Assembly: GCA_022548915.1 (NCBI GenBank)
Contig: JAKZES010000021.1
Coordinates: 1-64,000, forward strand
Origin: Verrucomicrobiaceae bacterium E54
GTDB lineage: Bacteria; Verrucomicrobiota; Verrucomicrobiia; Verrucomicrobiales; Akkermansiaceae
Length of the DNA: 64,000 nt
Reading direction: 5' to 3'
Shown: piece by piece, positions 20,457 to 29,500 of the stretch
How the letters are laid out: each line of letters starts with the position of its first letter
Numbering within the stretch: the first letter of the stretch is position 1
Made by a program: the position numbers and the translations under genes
Notes under the pieces: model-generated
Seen by the model: only the letters and a program-made list of their open reading frames with translations
Database searches by the model: none
Told to the model about the DNA's origin: nothing

Positions 20457-20479
20457 AGGCCCACACGATGTGCGGGCCT
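20457..20479 (-). terminator. Hairpin between the discoidin-like gene and the SGNH gene
   Basis: On the minus strand AGGCCCGCAC-ATC-GTGTGGGCCT forms a 10-bp stem with one G-T pair. There is no clear T-run, so it may be a weak terminator or a processing/stability element. Confidence 0.4.
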
Positions 20480-20513
20480 CCCTGAGCAAGGGGTTCGTGA
20501 CCGGGCAGCGCCT

Positions 20514-21167
20514 CTAGCGACGGCGGCGCAGCAAGCCCAGCAGGCCGAGGCCACCCAGGAGCACGGCACTTGGCTCGGGAACTGCGGTAAACTGGACCTC
20601 ATTCAAGCCAACATAGCCGGTGGCATTGCCATCGAATGCCGAATCCACCTCAAACCGGATGTGCCTGACTGCGGTTGTGGGCAAGTTGATGCCGGTCTGG
20701 GTTTCGAAATCAAAGCCGGTGTCAGCCGCTCGTTGAGTGGGAGTCTGGGCGAAATTCACGTTCGTGCCGATTTGGGTCCAATTGGCCGCACCCGCCCCTT
20801 CCGGATCTCCGGGCAACGCGATTGTGGACACGTAAACGTCCAGTTGATTGATACCCCAATCAATGTAGCGGTTCGCGTTCCAAACTTGAATGGAATCCAG
20901 AACATATCCGGCACCCAAATCGAAAGCGATCCAGGTATCCGCTCGGGCCACAGTGCTGTTAGTGAACCACTCCGTCCCAGTGTCACCGTAGTTCGCGGTG
21001 ATGCCTGAGCCATCGACGACAAATTCATTCTCGTAGGCAGCATTGGTGTTGGTGTCCGACGCGGTGACCGTGATGCCCGAGCCATCAATCAGGGTAGCAG
21101 CGTGGCTCGCAATCGGGCACGTGCCGATCACTGCGAGGAAAAAGAGGAACCGGTTTTTTGATTTCAT
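20514..21167 (-). CDS. PEP-CTERM protein with F5/8-type C (discoidin-like) domain
   Basis: 217 residues: signal peptide (MKSKNRFLFFLAVIGTCPIASHA), then a discoidin-like beta-sandwich recognisable from WIAFDLGAGYVLDSIQVWN and the final IRFEVDSAFDGNATGYVGLNEVQF. The C-terminal sorting tail is VPEPSAVLLGGLGLLGLLRRRR. Exosortase-family enzymes are expected to process that tail; none is encoded in the window. The domain suggests carbohydrate or matrix binding. Its upstream region contains copy 1 of the shared operator/promoter element (21215-21270), so it is a probable target of the XylR-like regulator. Confidence 0.88.
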   Translation of the reverse strand: MKSKNRFLFFLAVIGTCPIASHAATLIDGSGITVTASDTNTNAAYENEFVVDGSGITANYGDTGTEWFTNSTVARADTWIAFDLGAGYVLDSIQVWNANRYIDWGINQLDVYVSTIALPGDPEGAGAANWTQIGTNVNFAQTPTQRAADTGFDFETQTGINLPTTAVRHIRFEVDSAFDGNATGYVGLNEVQFTAVPEPSAVLLGGLGLLGLLRRRR

Positions 21168-21214
21168 GGGGCGTGGCGATTCGTAGGCCGTATGACCAAC
21201 AGGGACTGTGAAAT

Positions 21215-21270
21215 ACCCTATTCGCGATTCCGCGCCTCCGGCAACACGTTACAGCGTTTTTTGCTTCGCT
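21215..21270 (-). promoter_or_regulatory. Operator/promoter copy 1 (XylR-like regulon)
   Basis: Read on the minus strand, the 12-bp dyad ACGCTGTAACGT (21246-21257) is followed after one base by TTGCCG (21239-21244). After 18 bases comes TAGGGT (21215-21220). The start codon of the PEP-CTERM gene is about 48 bases further. The AGCGAA..AAAAA stretch upstream of the dyad is shared with copies 2 and 3. Confidence 0.65.
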
Positions 21271-21290
21271 CTAAGCGTCGATCGATTACG

Positions 21291-21614
21291 ATGACCAACA
21301 TGCCCCACCGCGTCGCATCCTGATTTTCACGATTCTGGAGCACACCGCACGGCGGCAGATGGTGCAGGGGGTGGGGCGTTATTCGCGGGAAGGGCACCGC
21401 TGGCAGCCAATCATTCCGTGGGCGGATCTGGACGTGTGGGCCCTGCCGGAGGGGATGAATGCGGATGGCGTGATCGCTTTTCCGCATACCCGGGAGAGGA
21501 TCGATTTTCTGCTCGAATCGAAGTGCCCCGTGGTCTGTGTGGGCCCGCACTTTTCCGAAGTGGAGCTGCCACAGGTCGATTGGGATGACGAACTGACGGG
21601 GCAGATGGCGGTCG
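21291..21614 (+). pseudogene. Truncated, frameshifted copy of the XylR-like regulator
   Basis: From about 21314 the sequence aligns codon for codon with the intact regulator from its residue about 6 (RILI..LEHTARRQMVQG.GRY.REGHRWQP). It stops matching after the DWDDELTGQMAV segment at 21607-21614. The ATG at 21291 is out of frame with the body, so the copy is both frameshifted at its start and cut at about a quarter of its length. The upstream operator region is duplicated as well. No ligand-binding core or DNA-binding domain remains. Confidence 0.85.
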
Positions 21615-22079
21615 TCAGGGCCGTGCTGCTGAAACTGAGGGCCTGGGTGTCATCGCCGGTCGTGGGGGTGAAGCTGACGGTGGCCAGGACGGTGCCGGGG
21701 TCGGGTCCCGGTGCGGCCGTTCCGTCCAAATCCGAGGCCAGCGAGTACAGCGTGAAGGTCTGCGGCGACGAGGAAGTGCTGTTCTCGGCGAGCGGAGCTC
21801 CGGTCACGAAGAAGGTGAGAGTGGTGGCGCCGGCCGCAGCGGATTGACCCGACAGGTCGAAGGTCAGGAAGGTCCGGGCGAAGTCATCGGTCCCGATCGG
21901 ACCCACGTACAGGTTCCCGACGTAGTCCCTGTCGAGGGGCCCAGGGCGAACCTGCCCGCGGCGTCGTAGGTGGGAAGGAGGACTCCTCCGTGAGCCGATG
22001 GAGTCACGAGGGAAAAGAGCACTGCAGCGGCATGGGAAAGGCCGCATGAGCTGATGGAATGGTTTTTGTTGGGATTCAT
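21607..22079 (-). pseudogene. Frameshifted, truncated secreted protein (relative of the 24351 gene)
   Basis: On the minus strand the piece starts MNPNKNHSISSCGLSHAAAV, a signal peptide. It continues VLLPTYDAAGRFA, then shifts frame near 21930-21950 into DYVGNLYVGPIGTDDFARTF. The latter aligns with GNLGVGPVSGSDDYFRSYLT in the protein encoded at 24351, as does TFTLYSLASDLDGTAAPGPD. Similarity ends at ALTTA where the regulator fragment begins. Gene start and signal peptide survive; the C-terminal half is gone. Confidence 0.8.
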
Positions 22080-22085
22080 GAGTGG

Positions 22086-22116
22086 CAATGAAAAGCCGAC
22101 GGTGAACCGTCGGCTT
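22086..22116 (-). terminator. Terminator of the PEP-CTERM gene at 22164
   Basis: A perfect 10-bp stem AAGCCGACGG/CCGTCGGCTT with a 4-base loop (22093-22116) is followed on the minus strand by TTTTCATT. It lies 48 bp past the stop of the PEP-CTERM gene and shields it from the pseudogene downstream. Confidence 0.75.
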
Positions 22117-22163
22117 CGTTGGACAGCGGGGCAACAGCCACTGATCCGGCTTACGGCACACCC

Positions 22164-22877
22164 TCAGACGTGCCTCCGACGGCGCAGCAACCCGAGGAAA
22201 CCTAGCCCAGCCAAGAGAGCGATCGAGGGTTCGGGAACGACCGCGCCGTTGAGGGTAAAATTGTCAATCCGGTGAATGGGCTGGGTAAGAGTGTTTTCGT
22301 TGTCGTAGAGGTAGATTCGAAACTCGATTGGTCCGGCAAGACCCTGGTAAGCGGCACCGCTGAGATCGATGTCGAGATTCTCGTAGTAATAGCCAGTGGC
22401 GCCCTGATCAGCCGCCGTAAAGCTCTTCGATCCAAGCACGTCAGGCACCGTGAAGCCGTCGACACTCGAAAACACGGAAGCACCCAAAGTCTTTCCAATG
22501 CCATCAGGGACAGATACCCCGTTCAGCGTATATCCCAGATCGACCGTGAGGCTGGTAAGGTTCAGTTCGAATCCGGTATCGGGGGTGATGGTGACCGTGA
22601 CGTATTGACTGTCGCTGATGGCACCTGAGAGGTTGCTTTCACTGGTTCCATTGACGCGGGCGAATATGTTGCCACCAGAGCTGAAGCCCGTGTTGGTTGT
22701 CATGGCAGCATTGAAGCTGAAGCTCGAAGCGGTCAAATCACCTGCCGAGGCGGTCACCGCCGCCCTCGACGCCGCGTCACTCCCGGTAAATTCGTAAGAG
22801 GCCAACACGACCGCTTGTGCTCGGGAGACCAAGACAACGGCCGCTGCCGCAATGAGGAGAGTGGAAATGGATTTCAT
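22164..22877 (-). CDS. PEP-CTERM protein, beta-sandwich, function unknown
   Basis: 237 residues. The signal peptide is MKSISTLLIAAAAVVLVSRAQA. The middle is a beta-rich domain (YVTVTITPDTGFELNLTSLT, later IEFRIYLYDNENT and HRIDNFTLNG) of the kind found in many verrucomicrobial exported proteins and related to lectin-like folds. The tail is VPEPSIALLAGLGFLGLLRRRRHV, a PEP-CTERM sorting signal. The start at 22877 follows AAGGTC and fits the predicted promoter (22904-22961), which gives a leader of about 20 nt. It is divergent from the XylR-like regulator and probably controlled by it. No enzymatic motif is visible. Confidence 0.85.
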   Translation of the reverse strand: MKSISTLLIAAAAVVLVSRAQAVVLASYEFTGSDAASRAAVTASAGDLTASSFSFNAAMTTNTGFSSGGNIFARVNGTSESNLSGAISDSQYVTVTITPDTGFELNLTSLTVDLGYTLNGVSVPDGIGKTLGASVFSSVDGFTVPDVLGSKSFTAADQGATGYYYENLDIDLSGAAYQGLAGPIEFRIYLYDNENTLTQPIHRIDNFTLNGAVVPEPSIALLAGLGFLGLLRRRRHV

Positions 22878-22903
22878 GAGCTTGACCTTAAAAATCTGCG
22901 CCA

Positions 22904-22961
22904 AGCCTAGCGACCTCCCCAATTCGCCGCAACACGTTCCAGCGTTTTTCCTTTCGCTTTT
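22904..22961 (-). promoter_or_regulatory. Operator/promoter copy 2 (XylR-like regulon; regulator/PEP-CTERM intergenic)
   Basis: On the minus strand the dyad ACGCTGGAACGT (22934-22945) is followed after one base by TTGCGG (22927-22932). A 17-base spacer and TAGGCT (22904-22909) come next. The dyad lies between the divergent PEP-CTERM gene and the regulator gene, so it could also serve autoregulation. Confidence 0.7.
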
Positions 22962-22987
22962 AGCGTCGATTGGCTGAACTTAAGCGC

Positions 22988-24151
22988 ATGACCCGCGCAC
23001 ACCGCATCCTGATTTACACGGACTTGGAGCACACCGCCCGGCGGCAGATGGTGCAGGGGCTTGGGCGCTACGCACGGGAAGGTCACCGCTGGCAGCCGAT
23101 GATCCCGTGGGCGGATCTGGACCTGTGGTCGTTGCCGGAGGGAATGGAAGTGGACGGGGTGATCGCCTTTCCGAACACCCGGGAGAGGATCGATTTCCTG
23201 CTCGGATTGCCGTGTCCCGTGGTCTGCGTGGGTCCGCACTTTTCCGAGGTGAAACTGCCGCGGGTCGATTGGGATGACGTGCTGGCGGGGCGGATGGCGG
23301 TCGGGCATCTGGCAGGTCTGGGGATGAGGCGGATCGCGTTTGTCGGCACGGATTTCGGGCTCGGTTACGTGTCCAAGCGCTTGCAGGGTGCACGGCTTGC
23401 GGCGGCGGAGCACGAATTGGACATCGATGCCCTTGAACTGGAGCCCGGCGGTCACCGGGCCGGCAAGGCGGCGGCGGTCACCAAAAGCGCGATGAAGTGG
23501 TTGAAGGGGCTCGAACCGCCCTTCGGCGTGCTCGCCGCCACGGACATCACCGGCTTCGACCTGCTCAACGCCCTGCGGAGCGCCGACATCGCGGTGCCGG
23601 AGCAGGCGGCGGTGATCAGCATCGGCGGGGACAACGTGTTGTGCCCGTTTTGCGACCCGGCGCTTTCGAGCGTGGAACTGCCCGGCGAGCAGGTGGGCTA
23701 CGAGGCGGCGCAATTGCTCAATCAATTGATCGACAAGCAGAAGCCGGCGAAGGAACTCCGCGTACCTCCCCGGCGGGTGGTGGCTCGGCGCTCGTCCAAC
23801 ATGGTCGCCACCGGCGACGAGATGGTTCGCCGGGCCTTGACCTTCATCCGCGAGCACGCGAGCGAACCGATCGGCGTCGGCGACGTGCTCGCCGTCGTGC
23901 CTTTGTCGCGGCGTCCGCTCGAGTTGCGGTTCAAGCGGGACACCGGGCGCACGCTGCAGAAGGAGATCTGGCGGGTGCGCCTGGAGCGGGCCAAGGAAAT
24001 GCTGATCGAGACCGACCTTCCGGTCGCCGAGATCGCCATCCGCTGCGGGTTCAGCGAGCCGCAGCGGATGACCGAGGTGTTCGGCCGCGAACTCAGCGTG
24101 GCACCTGGATCGTTCCGCCAATCCCATCGGCTCACAGGTGGCAGCAGGTGA
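22988..24151 (+). CDS. XylR-like transcriptional regulator (LacI-type ligand domain + AraC HTH)
   Basis: 387 residues. Residues about 6-270 form a LacI/periplasmic-binding-type sensor (RILIYTDLEHTARRQMVQG, MRRIAFVGTDFGLGYVSKR, VLAATDITGFDLLNALR, AVISIGGDNVLCPF). Residues about 282-380 form an AraC-type double HTH (RALTFIREHASEPIGVGDVL, then IAIRCGFSEPQRMTEVFGRE). Such regulators sense a sugar and usually activate catabolic genes by binding next to the -35 box, which matches the three elements in this region. I chose the ATG at 22988 over TTG at 22970. A truncated copy lies at 21291. The TGATCC/GGATCA hairpin at the stop codon (24149-24166) is too weak to call a terminator. Confidence 0.9.
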   Translation: MTRAHRILIYTDLEHTARRQMVQGLGRYAREGHRWQPMIPWADLDLWSLPEGMEVDGVIAFPNTRERIDFLLGLPCPVVCVGPHFSEVKLPRVDWDDVLAGRMAVGHLAGLGMRRIAFVGTDFGLGYVSKRLQGARLAAAEHELDIDALELEPGGHRAGKAAAVTKSAMKWLKGLEPPFGVLAATDITGFDLLNALRSADIAVPEQAAVISIGGDNVLCPFCDPALSSVELPGEQVGYEAAQLLNQLIDKQKPAKELRVPPRRVVARRSSNMVATGDEMVRRALTFIREHASEPIGVGDVLAVVPLSRRPLELRFKRDTGRTLQKEIWRVRLERAKEMLIETDLPVAEIAIRCGFSEPQRMTEVFGRELSVAPGSFRQSHRLTGGSR

Positions 24152-24180
24152 TCCCTCTTCGGATCATTCCATCAGACGCA

Positions 24181-24239
24181 CAAAGCGAAAAGAAAAACGC
24201 TGGAACGTCTTGCCTTGGATGGACGGCAACTGATATCTC
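24181..24239 (+). promoter_or_regulatory. Operator/promoter copy 3 (XylR-like regulon; upstream of the 24351 gene)
   Basis: The conserved block AAAGCGAAAAGAAAA is followed by the dyad ACGCTGGAACGT (24197-24208), one base, TTGCCT (24210-24215), an 18-base spacer and TATCTC (24234-24239). Orientation relative to the downstream gene is the same as for copies 1 and 2. The leader would be about 105 nt. Confidence 0.65.
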
Positions 24240-24350
24240 TACCCAGTTGAAGGTGGTAGTCAGGAAGAGTTTCGGATGCCGCTTTCGTGAGCCATTCCCC
24301 AGTGGCCCCCTCAACAAAACCTATGATATCGGCCCAACCACAAAGAACCC

Positions 24351-26423
24351 ATGAAACCTGCATTTTGCTTCTTCCGCCTCCCGTTTGCCACTGCCGCCCG
24401 AATGCTCGACCAAGATCTCAGCCGGATAGCAGGAGTACTTGGCATCGGCACGGTTGCCGCCCTGATGCTCGCCGCGACGGCGGGTGCGCAAATCTACAGC
24501 GACAACTTCGATGACAACACCAACACCGGCTGGACCTACCTGGACCGCAGTGGCGGCACGACCCTCATGACCACGACTGGCGGTTCGGGGACCTCGCCGT
24601 CCTTTGCCGAGCAGAACCAGCAGTTGGAGCAGACGGTGGCGAACTACACCTTCCCCATCGACGCGTTGAATAGCATCCCTTCGATTGGTGGGATTGCCCT
24701 GTCGGGGTCCGGAGTTGTCACCACCAGCCATTACGCGATCACTGTTGTTTTCGAAAGTTTGGAGCCCGGCAACAACAACCAGGATCATTGGATTGTTTTC
24801 GCTTATGAGGATGAGGACAATTTCATTGGGGCGACAGTGCTGGGGAACAATTTGTTGAGACTGTTTCAGATCGTCGATGGCGAGAGTACCCTGGTCTACG
24901 ACGGCGTGGGCGACATCACCTTCAGCCATGACCCGACTCCCATTACTGTCGAAGTCAACACGGCCTCCGGCGCGGTGTGGGCCAGCTACGGTGCGGGGCC
25001 CAAAGTCCTGCTCGCAACAGGCCTGACGATCCCCAACGGCCAAAACGGGGTAGGCTCGAACAACGACGCCTACACGATTGACAACTACAGCATTGTGGAA
25101 GTCACCGATATCACGGCCCCGTCCTGGACCGCGACTTACCCGCAAGCTGATACGGAGACGGTTGACGGCTTCACCGCACGTGCTGCGACCAACGAGCCGG
25201 GCACCGCTTACTACGTGGTCGTGGCCGACGGTGCCACCCCACCCACTTCGGTGGAAGTCAAGGCAGGCACCGGCTCGGGCGGCTCGGGTGAAATCGCCAG
25301 CGGCAGCATCGCCCTGAGCACAGCCGACACCGAGAATACCGCGGCCGTAACTGGACTCGCGTCCAGCACCGCCTACGACGTCTACTTCGTGGCGGAGGAT
25401 GGCTCTGCCAACCTGCAGGCCAGCCCACAGAAGGTGGACATCACCACGACTTTGGCAGCAATCACGCTCAATCCCAGCTTTGACAGCATAGGGCGATTCA
25501 AGGCCAGCGGTGGCAATACCGATCCCGTAAACGCCAGCACCGGAAACCTTGGGGTGGGACCGGTCTCGGGTTCCGACGACTACTTCCGCAGCTACCTGAC
25601 ATTCGACCTATCGGGTGAAAGCACCGCCACCGGCGAGTCGGTCCTGACGCTCTCAAGCACTGGCTTTACTTCACGGGACGAAGCCAACGACCTCGAACTT
25701 GAGCAGACCTTCACCTTGTATGCATTGGCGTCGGATTGGGACGGCACAACCGCGCCCGGACCCAACCCGGGAACCATCCTCGGCACGGTCACACTCACCA
25801 TCACAACCGGCGACGACACCCAGTACCTGAGCTTCAGCAGTGCGGCCCTGACCACCGCCTTCAACAACGCGGTCGGCGGCAATCTCTATCTCGGCATCCT
25901 TTCGGACGGCGAAGGCCTCGCACCTGCTGCAAACGACCGCAGTTTCAAGTGGTTCGGCAGCAGTGAAGACCCAGGCGCAGAGCCGACCTTGACCTACGTC
26001 GCCGCCGCTGGCGGAGAAACCTTCACCGACTGGATCTCGGGAAAATCCGGTGTCGGTGGGCAGTCCGCGCTGGGTGACGATCCCGACGGCGACGGCAACG
26101 ACAACGGAGTGGAGAACTTCTTCGGCACCGAGCCCGGGATCTTCTCCGAGGGCCTCGTGGTGACCGCGGTCGACACCGGTGCCGGGACCTTCACCTTCAC
26201 CCATCCGCAGGGTTCGCTCGCGAGCGACCTGACCGCCGGCTACCAATGGTCCACCGACCTCGCCATCTTCCACGACGATGGTGCCTCCAGTGGCGGAACG
26301 ACCGTCAACTTCTCGACGGTGCCGGATCCTGTGGTGGCAGGCACTCCCACCACCGTCACCGCGGCCGTGACAGGGACCGCGATCCAGAAGCTGTTCGTGC
26401 GGGTGGAGGTGACGCAGAATTGA
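24351..26423 (+). CDS. Exported multidomain protein (lectin-like, FN3, DNRLRE-like, C-terminal sorting module)
   Basis: 690 residues with a long signal sequence ending VAALMLAATAGAQ. The order is: a lectin-like beta-sandwich (about residues 44-245), an FN3-like segment ending STAYDVYFVAEDG (about 250-365), a DNRLRE/CBM-like beta domain (about 370-545: SYLTFDLSGE, FTLYALASDWDG, YLSFSSAALTTAFN), and a C-terminal module from about 557 (FTDWISGKSGVGG, then DDPDGDGNDNGVENFFGT, ending LFVRVEVTQN). No catalytic motif is visible; it is probably a glycan-binding or structural surface protein. The C-terminal module matches the protein at the left edge of the window, and the DNRLRE-like part matches the pseudogene at 21607. 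Confidence 0.82.
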   Translation: MKPAFCFFRLPFATAARMLDQDLSRIAGVLGIGTVAALMLAATAGAQIYSDNFDDNTNTGWTYLDRSGGTTLMTTTGGSGTSPSFAEQNQQLEQTVANYTFPIDALNSIPSIGGIALSGSGVVTTSHYAITVVFESLEPGNNNQDHWIVFAYEDEDNFIGATVLGNNLLRLFQIVDGESTLVYDGVGDITFSHDPTPITVEVNTASGAVWASYGAGPKVLLATGLTIPNGQNGVGSNNDAYTIDNYSIVEVTDITAPSWTATYPQADTETVDGFTARAATNEPGTAYYVVVADGATPPTSVEVKAGTGSGGSGEIASGSIALSTADTENTAAVTGLASSTAYDVYFVAEDGSANLQASPQKVDITTTLAAITLNPSFDSIGRFKASGGNTDPVNASTGNLGVGPVSGSDDYFRSYLTFDLSGESTATGESVLTLSSTGFTSRDEANDLELEQTFTLYALASDWDGTTAPGPNPGTILGTVTLTITTGDDTQYLSFSSAALTTAFNNAVGGNLYLGILSDGEGLAPAANDRSFKWFGSSEDPGAEPTLTYVAAAGGETFTDWISGKSGVGGQSALGDDPDGDGNDNGVENFFGTEPGIFSEGLVVTAVDTGAGTFTFTHPQGSLASDLTAGYQWSTDLAIFHDDGASSGGTTVNFSTVPDPVVAGTPTTVTAAVTGTAIQKLFVRVEVTQN

Positions 26424-26519
26424 TGCCGGAAGCATGGAGGGCCGCTGCGAACTCGGTTGCCTTTAAAAACGGGCAGCCGATTTTTCGATTCATCTCTGGA
26501 AATCACACAACGAACGACC

Positions 26520-29500
26520 ATGGAGGAAGCATCTCGGTTTGGGACGGCATCAGGCGGACGGACTGCGGCAGCAGTCGCTTTTTGCCTGGCTCTGGCATGG
26601 GTGGTGGCACCGGCCGCCGGCCAGCCATTGACCAACGGGTCGTGGACGATCGACCGGATCGACGGCGAGACCGTGCGGCTCACCGGGCCGGACGGCGCGA
26701 CCGCCGATTTTGGCATGACCTTTCGGGTGTTCCTGGCCACCAGCGATCCCAAGCCGGCAAAGACGCAGGTTTCCGGCGTGGACTACAATGGCGGCACCTC
26801 GTGGGTGGCCTCCGTGCCCGACCCGGACAGCGGCATCGGCGGGGGCGACAACCCGGACTGGGGCGATGGCTTCGATCCGGACATCGTGACCAATCCGGGC
26901 AGCCGCACCGCCAATTTGTTCAATGCGGCCGCCTCGAAGGAAATCCGGCCGACGGGCGACACGGTCGAGGCGGACGGCATCCGCTACCAGTTCGCCGCCG
27001 ATCCGACATTTGCCTTCAGCACCCGGATCGCATTCGACGCAGAAACCGGCGTGCCGACGATCACGACGACGCTTGAATCCACCGGAACGGCGTGGTTCTC
27101 GGTGGCCTATCTGGGAGCACCCGCCAGTTCGTTCGCGGATACCGAACAGGTCTGGCAGCCGCTCGTCTGGCAGGGTCGGCGGTTTCCATCGACCAGCTAT
27201 CTAACAGCATCTTACCACTGCCCGGTGCCCTCCACCCTGGTGACGAAGGCGGGCAGCACCGTGGGTGTGGTGGCACATCCTGCGGAATTTCCCTTCATGC
27301 CGCTGCCGGTCTTCGAGAACTCGCGCTTCGGCGTGGCGGTGCGCAATGCCGCCGGTGAAGCGCAGCCGATCCTTGCCGCGCCGATCCTCGGCGGGACCGG
27401 TTCGCGACTGACAGCCGGACAATCCTTCACCTTCCGCATGTGCCCCTTTGTCGCGACCGGCGACACCACGATCGCCTTCGAGCGCATCGCCCGCGACCTC
27501 TACGATTTCCGCGATGTGCGCCACAACCAGATCGGTTCGATGAATACGGCGCTCGACAACATGCTGGCCTACGGGATGTCCGACTACAGCCAGTTTCTCG
27601 AGGAAGAGAAAGGCTGTAGCTATGCGACCGACGCGCCGGGCGCGGTGAAGAACGTGTCGTCGCTCAGCCCGCTGGACATGGCGCTGACCACTGACGACGA
27701 GACGATCTGGAAGCGCCGTGCCTATCCCTACATCGAATACATGCTCTCGCGGAAAAAGTTCCTCTTCACCACCGACGAGTCGCAGAACATCCAGAATCCC
27801 TCCTACACGCTCGAGGGTCCGGTGGCCCCAATCTCCGAGCTGGTCGCGCTGAACCGCATCAGCAACGGCGCGGCTTCCGAAATGCTTGAACTTGCCGAAG
27901 CCGAGTATGAGTCCAGCCGGGTCCGCAACCTGAACGTGGCCGAACCGGGGGACACCTGGCAGAATTCCCTCCAGCTCTATCGCGCCACCGGCGACGCGTC
28001 CTACCTGCAGACGGCGATCGAAGGGGCCGACGCCTACATCGCGCGCCGCATCACGGACTTGCCCGAGGACTTCAACGACCCGGACGCGGCCCTGTATTTC
28101 TGGACGGGGTATGCCCCGCGCTTCATCGACCTCCTGCTGCTCTACGAGGCGACGGGCGAGCAGCGCTTCCTCGACGCCTCATGGAAGGCGGCACGCTTCT
28201 TCGCGATGCACTGCTGGTTCGCGCCGCGGATTCCGGATGAAAACGTCACGGTCAACCAGGGGAACCAGGCACCGGTCTACTACTACCTCGAGAAACGAAC
28301 CGTCGGGCCGATCAGCATTCCGGAGGAAACGGTGCCGGCATGGCGGGTCTCCGCCCAGGGCCTGACCTGCGAGTCCTCTGGCACCAGCACCGGCCACCGG
28401 GCGATCTTCATGGCGAACTACGCGCCCTGGTTCCTCCGGCTTGCCTGGCTCAAGGACGACGATTTTCTGCGCGACATCGCCCGCAGCGCGATCGTCGGGC
28501 GCTGGATGAATTTCCCCGGCTACCACATGAACACCGCCCGGACCACGGTGTATGAAAAGCCCGACTACCCGCTCCGGCCGTTCAACCAGCTGAGCTACAA
28601 TTCCTTTCACTTCAACCATATCTGGCCGCTGATGTCGGTCGCGCTCGACTACTTGGTCACCGACGCGGAGACCCGCTCGGATGGAGCCATCTCCTTCGAG
28701 CGGGAATTCATCGAAGGCTACGCGTACCTGCAGAGCAGCTACTACGGCATGCGGCCCGGAGAATTCCATGGCGAGCAACCGGTGCGCCTGTGGATGCCGA
28801 AGGGACTGGCCGAGGTGTCGAGCAACGAACTCAACTACATCGCGGCCCGCGGGGAAGACACCCTCTGCCTCGCCTTCACCAACCAGAACTTCAGCGAGGA
28901 AGCCGCCACGGTGACGCTCGACACCGAGTTGGTGCCCGCCCTGTCCGGCCGCACCCGCACCGCCCGGGTGTGGATCGACAACCAGCCCGCCGCTGCCGTA
29001 CAGGTTTCCGACGGACGTTTCTCCCTGACCGTCCCGGCCAAGGGCATCGCGGCGGTGATCATCGACACGACCGAAGTCGTTCCGGTTTTCCAGGAGGGGT
29101 TCGCCGATCTTTCCGAGTCGGATGCGTGGGTCGAGGGACATCTCGAGTGGACCGACCCGGCTGCCCGGGCGATGATCCTGAATTTCGGATCCCGTTACCG
29201 GTCCTTCTACTTTTACCTCAAGGACAGCAAGAGAGCCTTCAGCCCGTTGCGATTGCGCTACGAAATCGACGGTCGCTACGGCGAGGCGGCGGATGCGGAT
29301 TTCCCCTGGGAGTTCACCGTGCCCCTCGGGTCCGGGGATGAATCGGTGCTCTTCGAATTGGAAGCCACCCGGCCCGACGGTGTCGTGGAAGCCTTCGGTC
29401 CCAGCGTGCTGGTGAAGGATGCCTCCGGTGGATTTCGTCTCGGTGACTCGACGGCCACCCGCCGCGTCATTCCCGGCTCGACCGCCGCGCGGGTGCCGGG

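Noticed and set aside
24149-24166. TGATCC/GGATCA hairpin overlapping the regulator stop codon
   Set aside because: The stem is only 6 bp and no T-run follows; not enough for a terminator.
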